A stretch of 64,000 nt of DNA from Subdoligranulum variabile (GCA_004554775.1 SFKI01000004.1:149332-213331), one strand, 5' to 3'. Shown: positions 1-7,498, counted from the first letter of the stretch. Numbers and translations: made by a program. The notes: generated from the letters alone by a model not told the origin.

Positions 1-2
1 TG

Positions 3-1067
3 CGTATCGCCAAGCGCGAGGGGACCACACTGCCCCAGAAAATCCTCGTGCGTGCCGTTGCCATTCTGCTGGCTTTGGTCGTAGATGCGCTGTTTATCTT
101 CTTCGTCACCGGCCTGAACCCGCTGGCCGTCTACGGCGTTATGTGGGGCGGCACCTTCGCCAACATGACCCGTTTCAGCTGGATGCTGCGCGACCTGTCC
201 ATTCTGCTCTGTGTCGGCATCGCACTGGCACCCGCCTTTAAAATGCGTTTCTGGAACTGCGGCGGCGAGGGTCAGATCCTGATCGGCGGCCTGATCGCTG
301 CGCTGGTCATGGTCTACCAGGGCAACAACCTGCCCGCCCCGGCCCTGTTTGCGGCCATGGCCATCGGCAGTATGGCCGCCGGTGCGCTGTGGGGCTTTGT
401 GCCCGCGTGGTTCAAGTCCCGCTGGGGCACCAACGAAACGCTGTTTACCCTGATGATGAACTACGTTGCTACGAGCATTGTTGCCTGCATGACCAACATC
501 ATGCGCGGCCAGGCGTCCAGCCTGGGTACCCTGAACAAAGCTACCAAGGCGGGCTGGTTCCCCGTCATTATGGGCCAGCGCTACACCATCAACATTATCG
601 TCGTCATTGTGCTGACCTTTGCCATGTACGCCTACCTCAAGTTCTCCAAGCAGGGCTATGAGATCAGTGTCGTGGGCGAAAGCGAGAACACCGCCCGCTA
701 TGCGGGCATCAACGTCCGCCGCGTCACAGTGCGCACCATGCTCATCTCGGGTGCGATCTGCGGCCTGTGCGGCTTCCTCATCGTGGCCGGTAAGGATCAG
801 ACCATCGCCACCACCTCGGCAGGCGGCCGCGGCTTTACGGCCATCATCGTGGCGTGGCTCGCCAAGTTCAACACCTTCTATATGGCGCTGATCTCCTTCT
901 TGCTCGTCTTTCTGGAGCGCGGTGCATCCGAGATTGCCTCGGCCTACTCGCTGAATGAGTATGCTGCCGACATCATCACCGGCGTGATTCTGTTCTTCAT
1001 CCTGGGCAGCGAGTTCTTCATCAACTACCGCCTCATCCTGCGCGGCGCACATAAGGAGGGCAAGTGA
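3..1067 (+). CDS. ABC transporter permease, nucleoside (BmpA/Nup) type, 5'-truncated by window
   Basis: Inner-membrane permease of the BPD_transp_2 family, like Bacillus NupP (YufP), which with a lipoprotein and a double ATPase imports nucleosides. The frame is open to the left edge (reading RIAKREG... before the first GTG at 48), so the true start lies outside the window. About nine hydrophobic stretches are visible. The conserved EAA-like region around GESENTARYAGINVRR (near residues 205-220 of the visible part) matches the family. It is followed one base later by the second permease, so the two are translationally coupled and likely form a heterodimer. The lipoprotein and ATPase genes should lie to the left. 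The exact substrate is inferred from family resemblance only. Confidence 0.9.
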   Translation, partial: RIAKREGTTLPQKILVRAVAILLALVVDALFIFFVTGLNPLAVYGVMWGGTFANMTRFSWMLRDLSILLCVGIALAPAFKMRFWNCGGEGQILIGGLIAALVMVYQGNNLPAPALFAAMAIGSMAAGALWGFVPAWFKSRWGTNETLFTLMMNYVATSIVACMTNIMRGQASSLGTLNKATKAGWFPVIMGQRYTINIIVVIVLTFAMYAYLKFSKQGYEISVVGESENTARYAGINVRRVTVRTMLISGAICGLCGFLIVAGKDQTIATTSAGGRGFTAIIVAWLAKFNTFYMALISFLLVFLERGASEIASAYSLNEYAADIITGVILFFILGSEFFINYRLILRGAHKEGK

Positions 1068-1068
1068 T

Positions 1069-2061
1069 ATGCACAGCAGTTTAATTGCATGGATCATGCG
1101 CGCCATCCCGTTTGGCACCATCATCATGTACGGCGCTTTGGGCGAGACCGTGACCGAGAAGTCCGGCAACCTGAACCTTGGCGTGCCGGGCATCATGTAC
1201 CTGGGCGGCTTTGCCGGTTTTGCCAGTGCCTGGGCGTATGAGAACACCGCAGCCAACCCCAACGGCCTGGTCAGCATCCTGATCGCCATGATCTGCGCTA
1301 TTGCAGCCTCGATGCTGGGCGGTCTGATCTATGCGTTTTTGACCATCTCCCTGCGCGCCAACCAGAACGTCACAGGTCTGGCGCTGACCACCTTCGGCAT
1401 GGGCGTGGCAAATTTCTTTGGCGTCTTTATCCTCAATGGTGCCAGCTATTCCGCCGCTCCTGTGGCCAACAAGGCTTTTGCTGCCAAGATCCCGGTGCTG
1501 TCGGGACTTGGCGCGGTCGGGCAGGTCGTGTTCTCCTACGGCTTTTTGGTTTACGCAGCCATTGTGCTGGCAATCGCCATGCACTGGTTCCTGACCCGCA
1601 CCCGCGCGGGCCTGAACCTGCGCGCCGTGGGCGAAAACCCCGCCACCGCGGACGCCGCCGGTATCAACGTTACGCTGTACAAGTACCTGTCCACCTGCAT
1701 CGGTGCGGGTATCTGCGGCATTGGCGGCCTGTACTACGTGCTGGACTACAACCAGGGCATCTGGGCCACCACCGGCCAGATCGAAGCCCTGGGCTGGCTG
1801 GCTGTGGCACTGGTCATCTTTACGACCTGGAAGCCGCTCAACGCTATCTGGGGTGCGTATCTGTTCGGTATGCTGTACTGGCTGTACCAGTTCCTGCCCA
1901 CGCTGCTGGGCGTCACGCTGGCCAGCTACATGACCGACCTGGTGCAGATGCTGCCCTACGTTGTCACCGTACTGGTGCTGATTGCGGTTTCTATGCGCAA
2001 AAAGAAAGAAGACCAGCCCCCGGCACATCTGGGACTGGCGTATTTCCGCGAAGAAAGATAA
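1069..2061 (+). CDS. ABC transporter permease, nucleoside type, second subunit
   Basis: Partner permease of the preceding gene, of the same BPD_transp_2 family and resembling Bacillus NupQ (YufQ). The 330-residue length is normal. It has an early GALGETVTEKSGNLNLGVPGI segment and an internal GENPATADAAGINV loop equivalent to the one in the first permease. Hydrophobic helices run through most of the protein and the tail is charged and cytoplasmic. The AAGGAGGGC ribosome site lies inside the end of the upstream gene (about 1051-1059). A strong terminator 20 bases after the stop ends the operon. Nucleoside uptake is inferred from the family; other substrates of this class are possible. Confidence 0.9.
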   Translation: MHSSLIAWIMRAIPFGTIIMYGALGETVTEKSGNLNLGVPGIMYLGGFAGFASAWAYENTAANPNGLVSILIAMICAIAASMLGGLIYAFLTISLRANQNVTGLALTTFGMGVANFFGVFILNGASYSAAPVANKAFAAKIPVLSGLGAVGQVVFSYGFLVYAAIVLAIAMHWFLTRTRAGLNLRAVGENPATADAAGINVTLYKYLSTCIGAGICGIGGLYYVLDYNQGIWATTGQIEALGWLAVALVIFTTWKPLNAIWGAYLFGMLYWLYQFLPTLLGVTLASYMTDLVQMLPYVVTVLVLIAVSMRKKKEDQPPAHLGLAYFREER

Positions 2062-2080
2062 TATTTTATATGCGCTTACC

Positions 2081-2111
2081 GGCCCTGCCTACCTCGCGGC
2101 AGGGCCTTTTC
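2081..2111 (+). terminator. Rho-independent terminator of the permease operon
   Basis: A perfect 9-bp stem, GGCCCTGCC pairing with GGCAGGGCC, is followed by TTTTCT. It lies 20 bases after the second permease stop codon. Confidence 0.9.
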
Positions 2112-2139
2112 TAATGGGCAGCACCTATTTACGGAAACT

Positions 2140-2216
2140 GTAGGGGCGCACATTGTGCGCCCCTACACCCCTTATAAAATTGTTTGTAGGGGGCGGCGTC
2201 CCCGACGCCCCGTGCC
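2140..2216. repeat. Two dispersed palindromic repeat units (GTAGGGGCG family)
   Basis: The first unit (2140-2166) has perfect 12-bp arms beginning GTAGGGGCGCAC around a 3-base loop. The second (2186-2216) is a degenerate relative, GTAGGGGGCGGCG ... CGCCCCGTGCC. The same GTAGGGGCG...CGCCC[C/G] design recurs in other gaps of this window (near 5330, 9587, 9660, 9710, 22827, 52286, 52398). All copies are intergenic. Confidence 0.75.
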
Positions 2217-2238
2217 ATTTTAAGTTGTTGTCAAAACA

Positions 2239-2270
2239 AAAAGGCGTCACCGCATCGCGGCAACGCCTTT
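2239..2270 (-). terminator. Terminator of the rubrerythrin gene (minus strand)
   Basis: Read on the minus strand, AAGGCGTTGCC pairs imperfectly with GGTGACGCCTT and is followed by a TTTTTG run. It sits just downstream of the rubrerythrin stop codon. Confidence 0.75.
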
Positions 2271-2278
2271 TGTTTGTC

Positions 2279-2821
2279 TTAATAATTTTTGCTCTTCAAC
2301 TCAAAATAGCTCTGCGGGTGGGCGCACACGGGGCACTTCAGCGGGGCATGCTGGCCGATATAGGTGTAACCGCAGTTGCGGCACCGCCAAACCTGCTCGG
2401 TCTCGCGGGCGTAGACCTTGCCAGCCTCAATGTTTGCGGCCAGCTGCTTGTAACGCTCCTCATGGTCTTTCTCGATCGCAGCCACCATCGTGAACAGCGC
2501 GGCGATCTGGGTAAAGCCCTCTTCTTTGGCTTCGGCGGCCATGCGCGGGTACATCGAGGTATGCTCCTCGTTCTCGCCGGCGGCGGCCATCTTCAGGCAG
2601 GTCAGGGTGTCGGGGATCTCACCGTTTTCCATCAACAGTTTAAACCAGATCTTGGCATGCTCTTTCTCGTTGTTTGCGGTCTCAGTAAAAATGGCGGAAA
2701 GCTGCTCGTATCCCTCTTTTTTTGCTTTGGATGCAAAGAAGGTGTATTTGTTGCGGGCTTGGCTCTCACCGGCGAAAGCTTCCCACAGATTCTTTTCGGT
2801 CTTGCTGCCTCTTAATTCCAT
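2279..2821 (-). CDS. rbr: Rubrerythrin
   Basis: Non-haem di-iron peroxidase that reduces hydrogen peroxide in anaerobes. The N-terminal ferritin-like four-helix domain shows Glu-rich iron-binding motifs (FAGESQARNKY, ETANNEKEHAK, and EEGFTQIAALF...EKDHEERY). The C-terminal rubredoxin domain has two CxxC pairs (CRNCGY and CPVCAHP) for one iron. The encoded length of 180 residues is typical. A further in-frame ATG lies 15 bases upstream, but the GGAGG ribosome site overlaps it, so the second ATG is the start. It is divergent from a Fur-family regulator, with a shared operator motif between them, which fits a peroxide-stress regulon. Confidence 0.95.
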   Translation of the reverse strand: MELRGSKTEKNLWEAFAGESQARNKYTFFASKAKKEGYEQLSAIFTETANNEKEHAKIWFKLLMENGEIPDTLTCLKMAAAGENEEHTSMYPRMAAEAKEEGFTQIAALFTMVAAIEKDHEERYKQLAANIEAGKVYARETEQVWRCRNCGYTYIGQHAPLKCPVCAHPQSYFELKSKNY

Positions 2822-2854
2822 AATTGCTGCCTCCATTTATAATTATTTTTAAAA

Positions 2855-2908
2855 TTAGGAATGAATCTTAACTTGTCTATATTATACTGCATTTCCGGCA
2901 TTTGTCAA
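2855..2908 (-). promoter_or_regulatory. rbr promoter and Fur/PerR-like operator
   Basis: On the minus strand TTGACA (2903-2908), a 16-bp spacer and TATAAT (2881-2886) form a consensus promoter. Just downstream, 2855-2871 reads TTAAGAT-TCA-TTCCTAA on the minus strand. This is a 7-3-7 inverted repeat nearly matching the perfect one in front of the neighbouring fur-type gene. Binding by that regulator is inferred. Confidence 0.8.
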
Positions 2909-2949
2909 GCCAAAAATTAGGAACAATTATTGTTTACTTTGCTCAATAC

Positions 2950-2999
2950 TTGACAGCGGTGCGCCTTTCGCGTATTGTATATTTAAGATGCTATCTTAA
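2950..2999 (+). promoter_or_regulatory. Promoter and operator of the Fur-family gene
   Basis: TTGACA (2950-2955), a 17-bp spacer and TATTGT (2973-2978) form the promoter. A perfect 7-3-7 palindrome, TTAAGAT-GCT-ATCTTAA (2983-2999), covers the likely transcription start. This suggests autorepression. Confidence 0.8.
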
Positions 3000-3018
3000 T
3001 TTGAAAGGAGTGCTTTCC

Positions 3019-3405
3019 ATGACCCGCCAGCGTGCCCTGATTTTGGACATCATGCGTGAGAAAAGCCCCCAGCACCTTACGGCGGACGAGTTGTTCAACG
3101 AAGCCCGGCTGCGGATGCCCCACATTGCCCGCGGCACGGTGTACCGCAACCTAAAAATGATGGAACTGGACGGCGTAGTGGGCCATCTGGAAATGCCCGA
3201 GGGCCCCGACCGTTACGACTACAACCCCAGCCCCCACGGCCACCTTCTGTGTGATGGCTGCGGCAATCTGGCAGACCTGCCCGTCGTGGGCCTGATGCGT
3301 GAGGTCGAGGCGGCCATCGGCACCGAGGTGTGCGGCTACACGCTGACCATCCATTACCTCTGCCCAAAGTGCCGCACCCCTAAGCCCGGGGACGGGCAAT
3401 CATAA
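3019..3405 (+). CDS. Fur-family transcriptional repressor (PerR-like)
   Basis: Metal-dependent DNA-binding repressor of 128 residues. The N-terminal winged helix includes LTADELFNEARLRMP...RGTVYRNLKMMELDGVV. The C-terminal dimer domain has the two structural-zinc pairs CDGC and CPKC. The His-rich HGHLLC segment matches the family. The start is the ATG at 3019, which has an AAGGAG site eight bases upstream; longer open sequence before it covers the promoter. PerR rather than Fur or Zur is inferred from divergent pairing with rubrerythrin and the shared TTAAGAT operator. Metal and oxidation chemistry cannot be read from the sequence. Confidence 0.9.
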   Translation: MTRQRALILDIMREKSPQHLTADELFNEARLRMPHIARGTVYRNLKMMELDGVVGHLEMPEGPDRYDYNPSPHGHLLCDGCGNLADLPVVGLMREVEAAIGTEVCGYTLTIHYLCPKCRTPKPGDGQS

Positions 3406-3423
3406 CCAGAAAGGATCTTTGCC

Positions 3424-4509
3424 ATGGCCAAACAGCGCGACCCTGTGTTGGACAGTATGCGCGGTATCGGCATTGTGCTGATGGTGCTGGGGCACGCGGG
3501 CTTCCCGGGTTCCGGCTTTATCTATTTATTCCACATGGCGCTCTTTTTTATGCTTAGCGGGTGGTTTTTCTCTCCCCACACAGGCGAGAGCGCACACCGG
3601 TTGGCCTATTTTGCGCGCCGCAAGGTGCTTACACTGTGGCTGCCCTTTGTGGCGGCCAACACTGTGTACACCCTGCTGACCAACCTGTTTTTAAAGCTCA
3701 ATATCCTCACGGCGGATCCGCGCATTGCGGACCTGCCCGGCAATAGCGTGACCACACCGGTCACGGCCAAGGATATCATCGGACGCACCGCACACTGGTG
3801 CGTGTTTGACGGCGGCACCCAGCTGGGCGGCGCGATGTGGTTCATCCAGGCGCTGTTCCAGATCTCTCTATTGTATGCGGCCATTGAATTTTTGTTGAAG
3901 AAGCTGCTGCGCGGCGGCGATACCTTTATTCCGCAGGGGATTCTTTCCGGTGTGCTGCTCTGGCTCGGCTGGCAGGCGCAGCGCGCGGGGTGGAACGTCT
4001 GGGGCCTGGGCATTGTAGCCAGCTGCTACGGGCTGTTTTACCTGGGCGGTGTGCTCCACCGCGTGAAGCATCCCCACGGACCGGCGCGCGGCGCACTGTG
4101 CTGTGCCGGGGCGTTTGTGGCGCTGCTGGTATTGGGCCAGCTCGGCAGTGTCGGCCTGGCGGACAACAGCTATACCGGCCCGCTTTACCTGCTGGCTGCC
4201 AGCCTGGCTGGATGGATGCTGGTGTATGAGGGCGCACATCTGCTGGCGCTTGTGCCCGCTGTGGGCGGGGTGTTCAGTACACTAGGCCGCGCCACCATGC
4301 CGATCGTGATTTTACATTTCCTTGCGTTCAAGCTCGTTACCTGGCTGGGCCTGCTGGCTACCGGCGGCGAAAGCTACCTGCTGGCCGCGTTCCCAATCTA
4401 CTTTACCGGCGGGCTATGGTGGGTGGCCTACACGGCGGTGGGCCTGGCCCTGCCGCTGGCGGCGGGTGCGGCGTGGCCGCGCATAAAAAAGGTGGCGCAC
4501 CGTGGCTAA
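3424..4509 (+). CDS. Acyltransferase 3 family membrane protein
   Basis: Membrane O-acyltransferase of the Acyl_transf_3 family (OatA/NodX type), which transfers acetyl or other acyl groups to sugars on surface polymers. The N-terminal motif RDPVLDSMRGIGIVLMVLGH contains the catalytic-type His that ends helix 1. It is followed by YLFHMALFFMLSGWFF, a family hallmark. About ten hydrophobic helices fill the 361 residues, and there is no extracellular SGNH domain. The gene starts 18 bases after the Fur-type gene and overlaps the next by 8 bases. The acceptor polymer is unknown. Confidence 0.85.
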   Translation: MAKQRDPVLDSMRGIGIVLMVLGHAGFPGSGFIYLFHMALFFMLSGWFFSPHTGESAHRLAYFARRKVLTLWLPFVAANTVYTLLTNLFLKLNILTADPRIADLPGNSVTTPVTAKDIIGRTAHWCVFDGGTQLGGAMWFIQALFQISLLYAAIEFLLKKLLRGGDTFIPQGILSGVLLWLGWQAQRAGWNVWGLGIVASCYGLFYLGGVLHRVKHPHGPARGALCCAGAFVALLVLGQLGSVGLADNSYTGPLYLLAASLAGWMLVYEGAHLLALVPAVGGVFSTLGRATMPIVILHFLAFKLVTWLGLLATGGESYLLAAFPIYFTGGLWWVAYTAVGLALPLAAGAAWPRIKKVAHRG

Positions 4510-5080
4510 GCAATATTATCAGGGCGAAGTATTCGACAATGTGTCGCCGGATTTTCTGCACGATGCCGAGTTCAATGACTGCACGTTTCAAAACTGCCGC
4601 TGGAGCGGCGCGCGCATTGCGGCGTGCAGCTTCCTTGGCTGCACGTTCGACCGCTGCGCCTGGAGCGATGTGGTGTTCAGCTTTTGCCAGATGAGCGATG
4701 CCTGGCTGCTTCACAGCGCATTCCGATCCATCGCCTGGGGCGGCTTGCAGGGCCGCAGTGCCCTGGTGCAGCCCTTTGGCAAGGCCGAGCAGTGCGAGTT
4801 CCGCTACAATGAGTTTTCCGGCATGGCGCTCAAGCAGTTTGATTTCAGCAAATGTACGTTTGGCGACTGTGTGTTTGACGACTGCAAGCTGGCGGGAGCA
4901 AATTTCCGCGGCGCAGCGCTGGGCAGTACCGCGTTCAGCCGCTGCGACCTGCAAAAAGCCGACTTCCGCGAAGCAAGTGCCTACCGGATCGATCCGGCAG
5001 ATAACCAGATGAAAGGGGCCAGGTTCAGCTTCCCGGACGTGATTGCGCTGTTGAGTAGGTTTGGATTGATGATTGAATAA
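4502..5080 (+). CDS. Pentapeptide-repeat protein
   Basis: A 192-residue protein made of successive five-residue repeats with a central Phe or Leu (for example FNDCTFQNCRW, CSFLGCTFDRCAW, FSKCTFGDCVFDDCKLAGANF). These build a right-handed quadrilateral beta-helix. Many positions carry Cys, as in QnrB/McbG-like and other PRPs. It starts at GTG 4502, overlapping the acyltransferase stop by 8 bases, so it is co-translated. A perfect terminator follows. Some relatives shield DNA gyrase from quinolones, but nothing here shows that role and I leave function open. Confidence 0.85.
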   Translation: MAKQYYQGEVFDNVSPDFLHDAEFNDCTFQNCRWSGARIAACSFLGCTFDRCAWSDVVFSFCQMSDAWLLHSAFRSIAWGGLQGRSALVQPFGKAEQCEFRYNEFSGMALKQFDFSKCTFGDCVFDDCKLAGANFRGAALGSTAFSRCDLQKADFREASAYRIDPADNQMKGARFSFPDVIALLSRFGLMIE

Positions 5081-5093
5081 TTGTCTGCTTTAC

Positions 5094-5125
5094 GGGCGTT
5101 GCCACCTTGCGGCAACGCCCTTTTT
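5094..5125 (+). terminator. Rho-independent terminator
   Basis: A perfect 10-bp stem, GGGCGTTGCC with GGCAACGCCC, is followed by TTTTT. It ends the fur-acyltransferase-pentapeptide group. Confidence 0.9.
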
Positions 5126-5480
5126 AGTGGGCGACTACCCGCTATTCCTTCTCTTTTGTGACCAAAAGGGAAGCAGAAAAGTCCCGCTGCTTCCGGGGCG
5201 CGGGGCACGCCCCAGAGGGGAGCCAAGACTGCGCGGCGGCCCCTACGCTCCTTTTTCCATTGGCCCTGTAGGGCGGGGCCTTGCCCCCTCCAAAGCACCT
5301 TTACGCTATTACAATCTTACGCGTAAAGCGTAGGGGCGGATTCCATATCCGCCCGTGCAATTTCACGCAAGAGCGCAATTGCCGGAGGGGTCAAGACCCC
5401 TCCGTACGAACGGAGCATACAAGGGCAACACCCTTGCGGGACGGCAACAAAAATAAATCAAAAAATCCATATAAAACCAG
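5126..5480. other. Intergenic region with repeat remnants
   Basis: No convincing gene is present. It contains a GTAGGGCGGGG unit near 5268, a GTAGGGGCGGATT...ATCCGCCCGTGC palindrome (5330-5357) and the palindrome GGAGGGGTC-AA-GACCCCTCC (about 5386-5405). It also holds 19 bases (5309-5327) that recur in inverted orientation at 52317-52335, in both places next to a palindrome unit. Confidence 0.6.
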
Positions 5481-5536
5481 TTGACAAATCCCCACCGGCA
5501 TGGTATAGTATCATCGTTAGTTAAAACTAACTAACG
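5481..5536 (+). promoter_or_regulatory. Promoter with DtxR/IdeR-like operator, DUF3793-flavodoxin operon
   Basis: TTGACA (5481-5486), 17 bp and TATAGT (5504-5509) form the promoter. Immediately downstream, 5515-5536 is a perfect dyad, CGTTAGTTA-N4-TAACTAACG. Its core, TTAG-N6-CTAA, recurs at 5621, 7070 and 7092. The pattern resembles DtxR/IdeR-type iron boxes; the cognate repressor is not in the window. Confidence 0.8.
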
Positions 5537-5569
5537 AACCCCTTACAATGAATCTCCTGCAACCATAGC

Positions 5570-5638
5570 CCGCACAGTGCGGCTCTCTCCCCGTGCTGTG
5601 CGGTTTTATGGGGGTTATGGTTAGCAAGAACTAACTAA
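5570..5638 (+). promoter_or_regulatory. Leader hairpin and second operator copy
   Basis: An 8-bp stem, CCGCACAG with CTGTGCGG, is followed by TTTTA (5570-5607) and looks like a weak terminator inside the leader. A second operator-like copy, TTAGCAAGAACTAACTAA (5621-5638), lies just before the ribosome site of the DUF3793 gene. Confidence 0.55.
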
Positions 5639-5661
5639 TGAGCTTTAAAGGAGCCGAGCCT

Positions 5662-6255
5662 ATGCCTGCCCCCACTCACGTCACGGTCAGCCCTCGCAGC
5701 TTCGCCTGCGACCTTGCCACGATCTGCGCGCCTACGCTGGCAGATCTCAAGCCCGCCAGCCTCTTCCGCTACCAGCCGGCGCCCGGCCAGAACGGCACCG
5801 CCATGGCAGCGGCGTGGCATACGCTGCTGGCATCCCGCGGCGTCACGGTCCGGGTGCTGAAGACCTGCCCTGTTACCGGTGCGGTGCTGGTCTATGTCTA
5901 CCGCCCCGCCCAGGTGGCCGCCATCCTGCAGCGCGGCGATGTGCAGGACTTTTTGCAAAGCGAGGGCTACAACCCCGGCAATGCCGAGTCTATGCTCGAG
6001 CAGCTCTCCCAGCGGCTTTGCTGCGAGGAGGTCTTCCCCCACGAAATCGGCGTGTTCTTGGGCTACCCGCTGGCAGATGTCATCGGCTTCATTCAAAACC
6101 GCGGCAAAAACTTTACGGCCTGCGGCTACTGGAAGGTCTACACCGACCCCGCCGCTGCTCAAAAAGCCTTTGACCGCTATAAAAAGTGCGAGCGTATCTA
6201 CGCCCGCTGCTATCACAACGGCACCCCGATCCGGCAGCTGACTGTAGCTGCCTGA
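5662..6255 (+). CDS. DUF3793 family protein
   Basis: Protein of 197 residues matching the clostridial DUF3793 family, with the segments CPVTGAVLVYVYRP, FPHEIGVFLGYPLADVIGFI and ARCYHNGTPIRQL. Its biochemical role is unknown. Members are often found beside flavodoxin and iron-uptake genes, as here, where flavodoxin follows 38 bases later. A further in-frame ATG at 5638 overlaps the operator; the ATG at 5662 has AAAGGAG eight bases upstream and is preferred. The TTAG-N6-CTAA boxes suggest expression under iron limitation. Confidence 0.85.
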   Translation: MPAPTHVTVSPRSFACDLATICAPTLADLKPASLFRYQPAPGQNGTAMAAAWHTLLASRGVTVRVLKTCPVTGAVLVYVYRPAQVAAILQRGDVQDFLQSEGYNPGNAESMLEQLSQRLCCEEVFPHEIGVFLGYPLADVIGFIQNRGKNFTACGYWKVYTDPAAAQKAFDRYKKCERIYARCYHNGTPIRQLTVAA

Positions 6256-6293
6256 CCGTGGACATATTGCACCAACGAAAGGAAGAAACGATT

Positions 6294-6722
6294 ATGAGCA
6301 AAATCGCAGTAGTTTATTGGAGCGGTACCGGCAATACCGAGGCTATGGCTGACCTGGTGGCAAACGCTGCACAGGCCGCAGGTGCCACTGTAGACAAGAT
6401 GACCAGCGCCGAGTTTAACGTGGCTGATGCCGCCAACTATGACGCTTTCGCCCTGGGCTGCCCCGCCATGGGCGCTGAGCAGCTCGAAGAGAGCGAGTTT
6501 GAGCCGCTGTACCAGGATCTGCGCGGCTCCCTGTCCGGCAAGCCGGTCGGCCTGTTCGGCAGCTACGGCTGGGGCGACGGCGAGTGGATCCGCACCTGGG
6601 CTGAGGATGCGCAGGCTGCCGGTGCCCGCCTGGTTGCTGACCCCGTCATGGCCAACGGCGCACCCGACGGCGATGCTTCCGATGCCTGCAACGCCCTGGG
6701 CACTGCCCTGGCCAATGCTTGA
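6294..6722 (+). CDS. Flavodoxin
   Basis: Small FMN electron carrier that replaces ferredoxin when iron is short. The 142 residues begin with KIAVVYWSGTGNTEAMA, the phosphate-binding loop (SGTGNT). The 50s/90s loop regions appear as FALGCPAMGAEQLEE and GLFGSYGWGDGEWIR. An AAAGGAAG ribosome site precedes the ATG at 6294, and longer open sequence upstream overlaps the DUF3793 gene. It is cotranscribed with DUF3793 from the iron-box promoter. A MITE-like element lies 18 bases after the stop, between the gene and the next terminator. Confidence 0.93.
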   Translation: MSKIAVVYWSGTGNTEAMADLVANAAQAAGATVDKMTSAEFNVADAANYDAFALGCPAMGAEQLEESEFEPLYQDLRGSLSGKPVGLFGSYGWGDGEWIRTWAEDAQAAGARLVADPVMANGAPDGDASDACNALGTALANA

Positions 6723-6740
6723 TCGAGCGGCCCTGTTTAA

Positions 6741-6925
6741 GGCAACACCGCAAAATTCCCGCCTGACGGCTTAAGCACCGCTCCGGCGGCTGCGGCACGG
6801 CATCTGCGTTGCCAAAATGCTCGATAATGTCGGGTTGCGGTACCCGCATCGTTATCTGCGCTTTTGGCTTAGCAGCTGCCGCACCTCGCTCGCCGTATCG
6901 GCACTTAGAATTATGCGGTATTGCC
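6741..6925. mobile_element. MITE-like element, 185 bp, flanked by TTAA
   Basis: Non-coding element with terminal inverted repeats. The left end is GGCAACACCGCAAAATTC and the right end reads GGCAATACCGCATAATTC on the other strand (16 of 18 identical). TTAA flanks both ends (6737-6740 and 6926-6929), as a target duplication or as part of the ends. A related copy lies at 26463-26699. No transposase is encoded, so it would move only in trans. Confidence 0.75.
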
Positions 6926-6972
6926 TTAAATTTTCAACCATTGCCTTTCTCCTGAACATTGATCCCATGCAG

Positions 6973-7006
6973 AACCGGCGCACTGTGGCAGCAGCGCGCC
7001 GGTTTT
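6973..7006 (+). terminator. Terminator downstream of flavodoxin and the MITE
   Basis: A 9-bp stem, AACCGGCGC with GCGCCGGTT, is followed by a short T tract. It is probably the original end of the flavodoxin operon. Confidence 0.65.
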
Positions 7007-7052
7007 GCTGTTGCCGGGGCGGGGGAGAGGGCGGTATCCCAAAAGTGCCTGC

Positions 7053-7109
7053 TTGACAAACGACCTCGGTTAGTGTATTCTAAACTGGAAATTAGCAGGA
7101 ACTAACTTA
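7053..7109 (+). promoter_or_regulatory. Promoter with two iron-box-like operators
   Basis: TTGACA (7053-7058), 17 bp and TATTCT (7076-7081) form the promoter. TTAG-TGTATT-CTAA (7070-7083) covers the -10 box, and TTAGCAGGAACTAACTTA (7092-7109) lies just upstream of the ribosome site. Both share TTAG-N6-CTAA with the DUF3793 promoter region. Confidence 0.75.
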
Positions 7110-7123
7110 GAGGAGCGAATCAT

Positions 7124-7498
7124 ATGGCAAACGTCATTATTGTACTGATTTTGCTGGCCCTGGTCGGCTATGGTATCTACAGCTTTGTGCATCACCTGAC
7201 CCGCGGCGGTGGCTGCTGCGGTGAGCGCGACGCCGCCGTGAAAAAGGTCAAGGTCGAGGACCGCAACAAGGCCCACTACCCCCACACGCTGGTACTGGGC
7301 GTGGACGGCATGACCTGCCAGAACTGCCAGCGCCATGTGGAAAACGCGCTGAATGTGCTGCCCGGCACCTGGGCTGCTGTGGACCTTGCCGCCCGGAGCG
7401 TCACCGTCCTGACCAAAGACGAAGCTGACGAGGACGCCATCCGCCAGGCCATCCGTGATGCAGGCTACCTGCCGCTGCGCACCACCAGCAAAACCTGA
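7124..7498 (+). CDS. FeoB-associated Cys-rich / heavy-metal-associated (HMA) domain protein
   Basis: A 124-residue two-part protein. Residues 1-24 form one membrane helix followed by GGGCCGERDAAVKKV, as in FeoB-associated Cys-rich proteins. Residues about 45-120 form a ferredoxin-like HMA domain with the metal motif GMTCQNCQRHVENAL, which binds soft or transition metals. The GAGGAG site and ATG at 7124 are well placed. It precedes the broken ABC exporter by 72 bases and sits under iron-box-like operators. A role in metal handling at the membrane is inferred; the metal is unknown. Confidence 0.85.
   Translation: MANVIIVLILLALVGYGIYSFVHHLTRGGGCCGERDAAVKKVKVEDRNKAHYPHTLVLGVDGMTCQNCQRHVENALNVLPGTWAAVDLAARSVTVLTKDEADEDAIRQAIRDAGYLPLRTTSKT

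Noticed and set aside
2153..2815. A 220-codon plus-strand frame opposite rubrerythrin
   Set aside because: It begins in a palindromic repeat and lies antisense to a clear rubrerythrin gene.
5073..5333. An 86-codon frame after the pentapeptide gene
   Set aside because: It runs through a terminator and repeat units; its composition is that of intergenic repeats.
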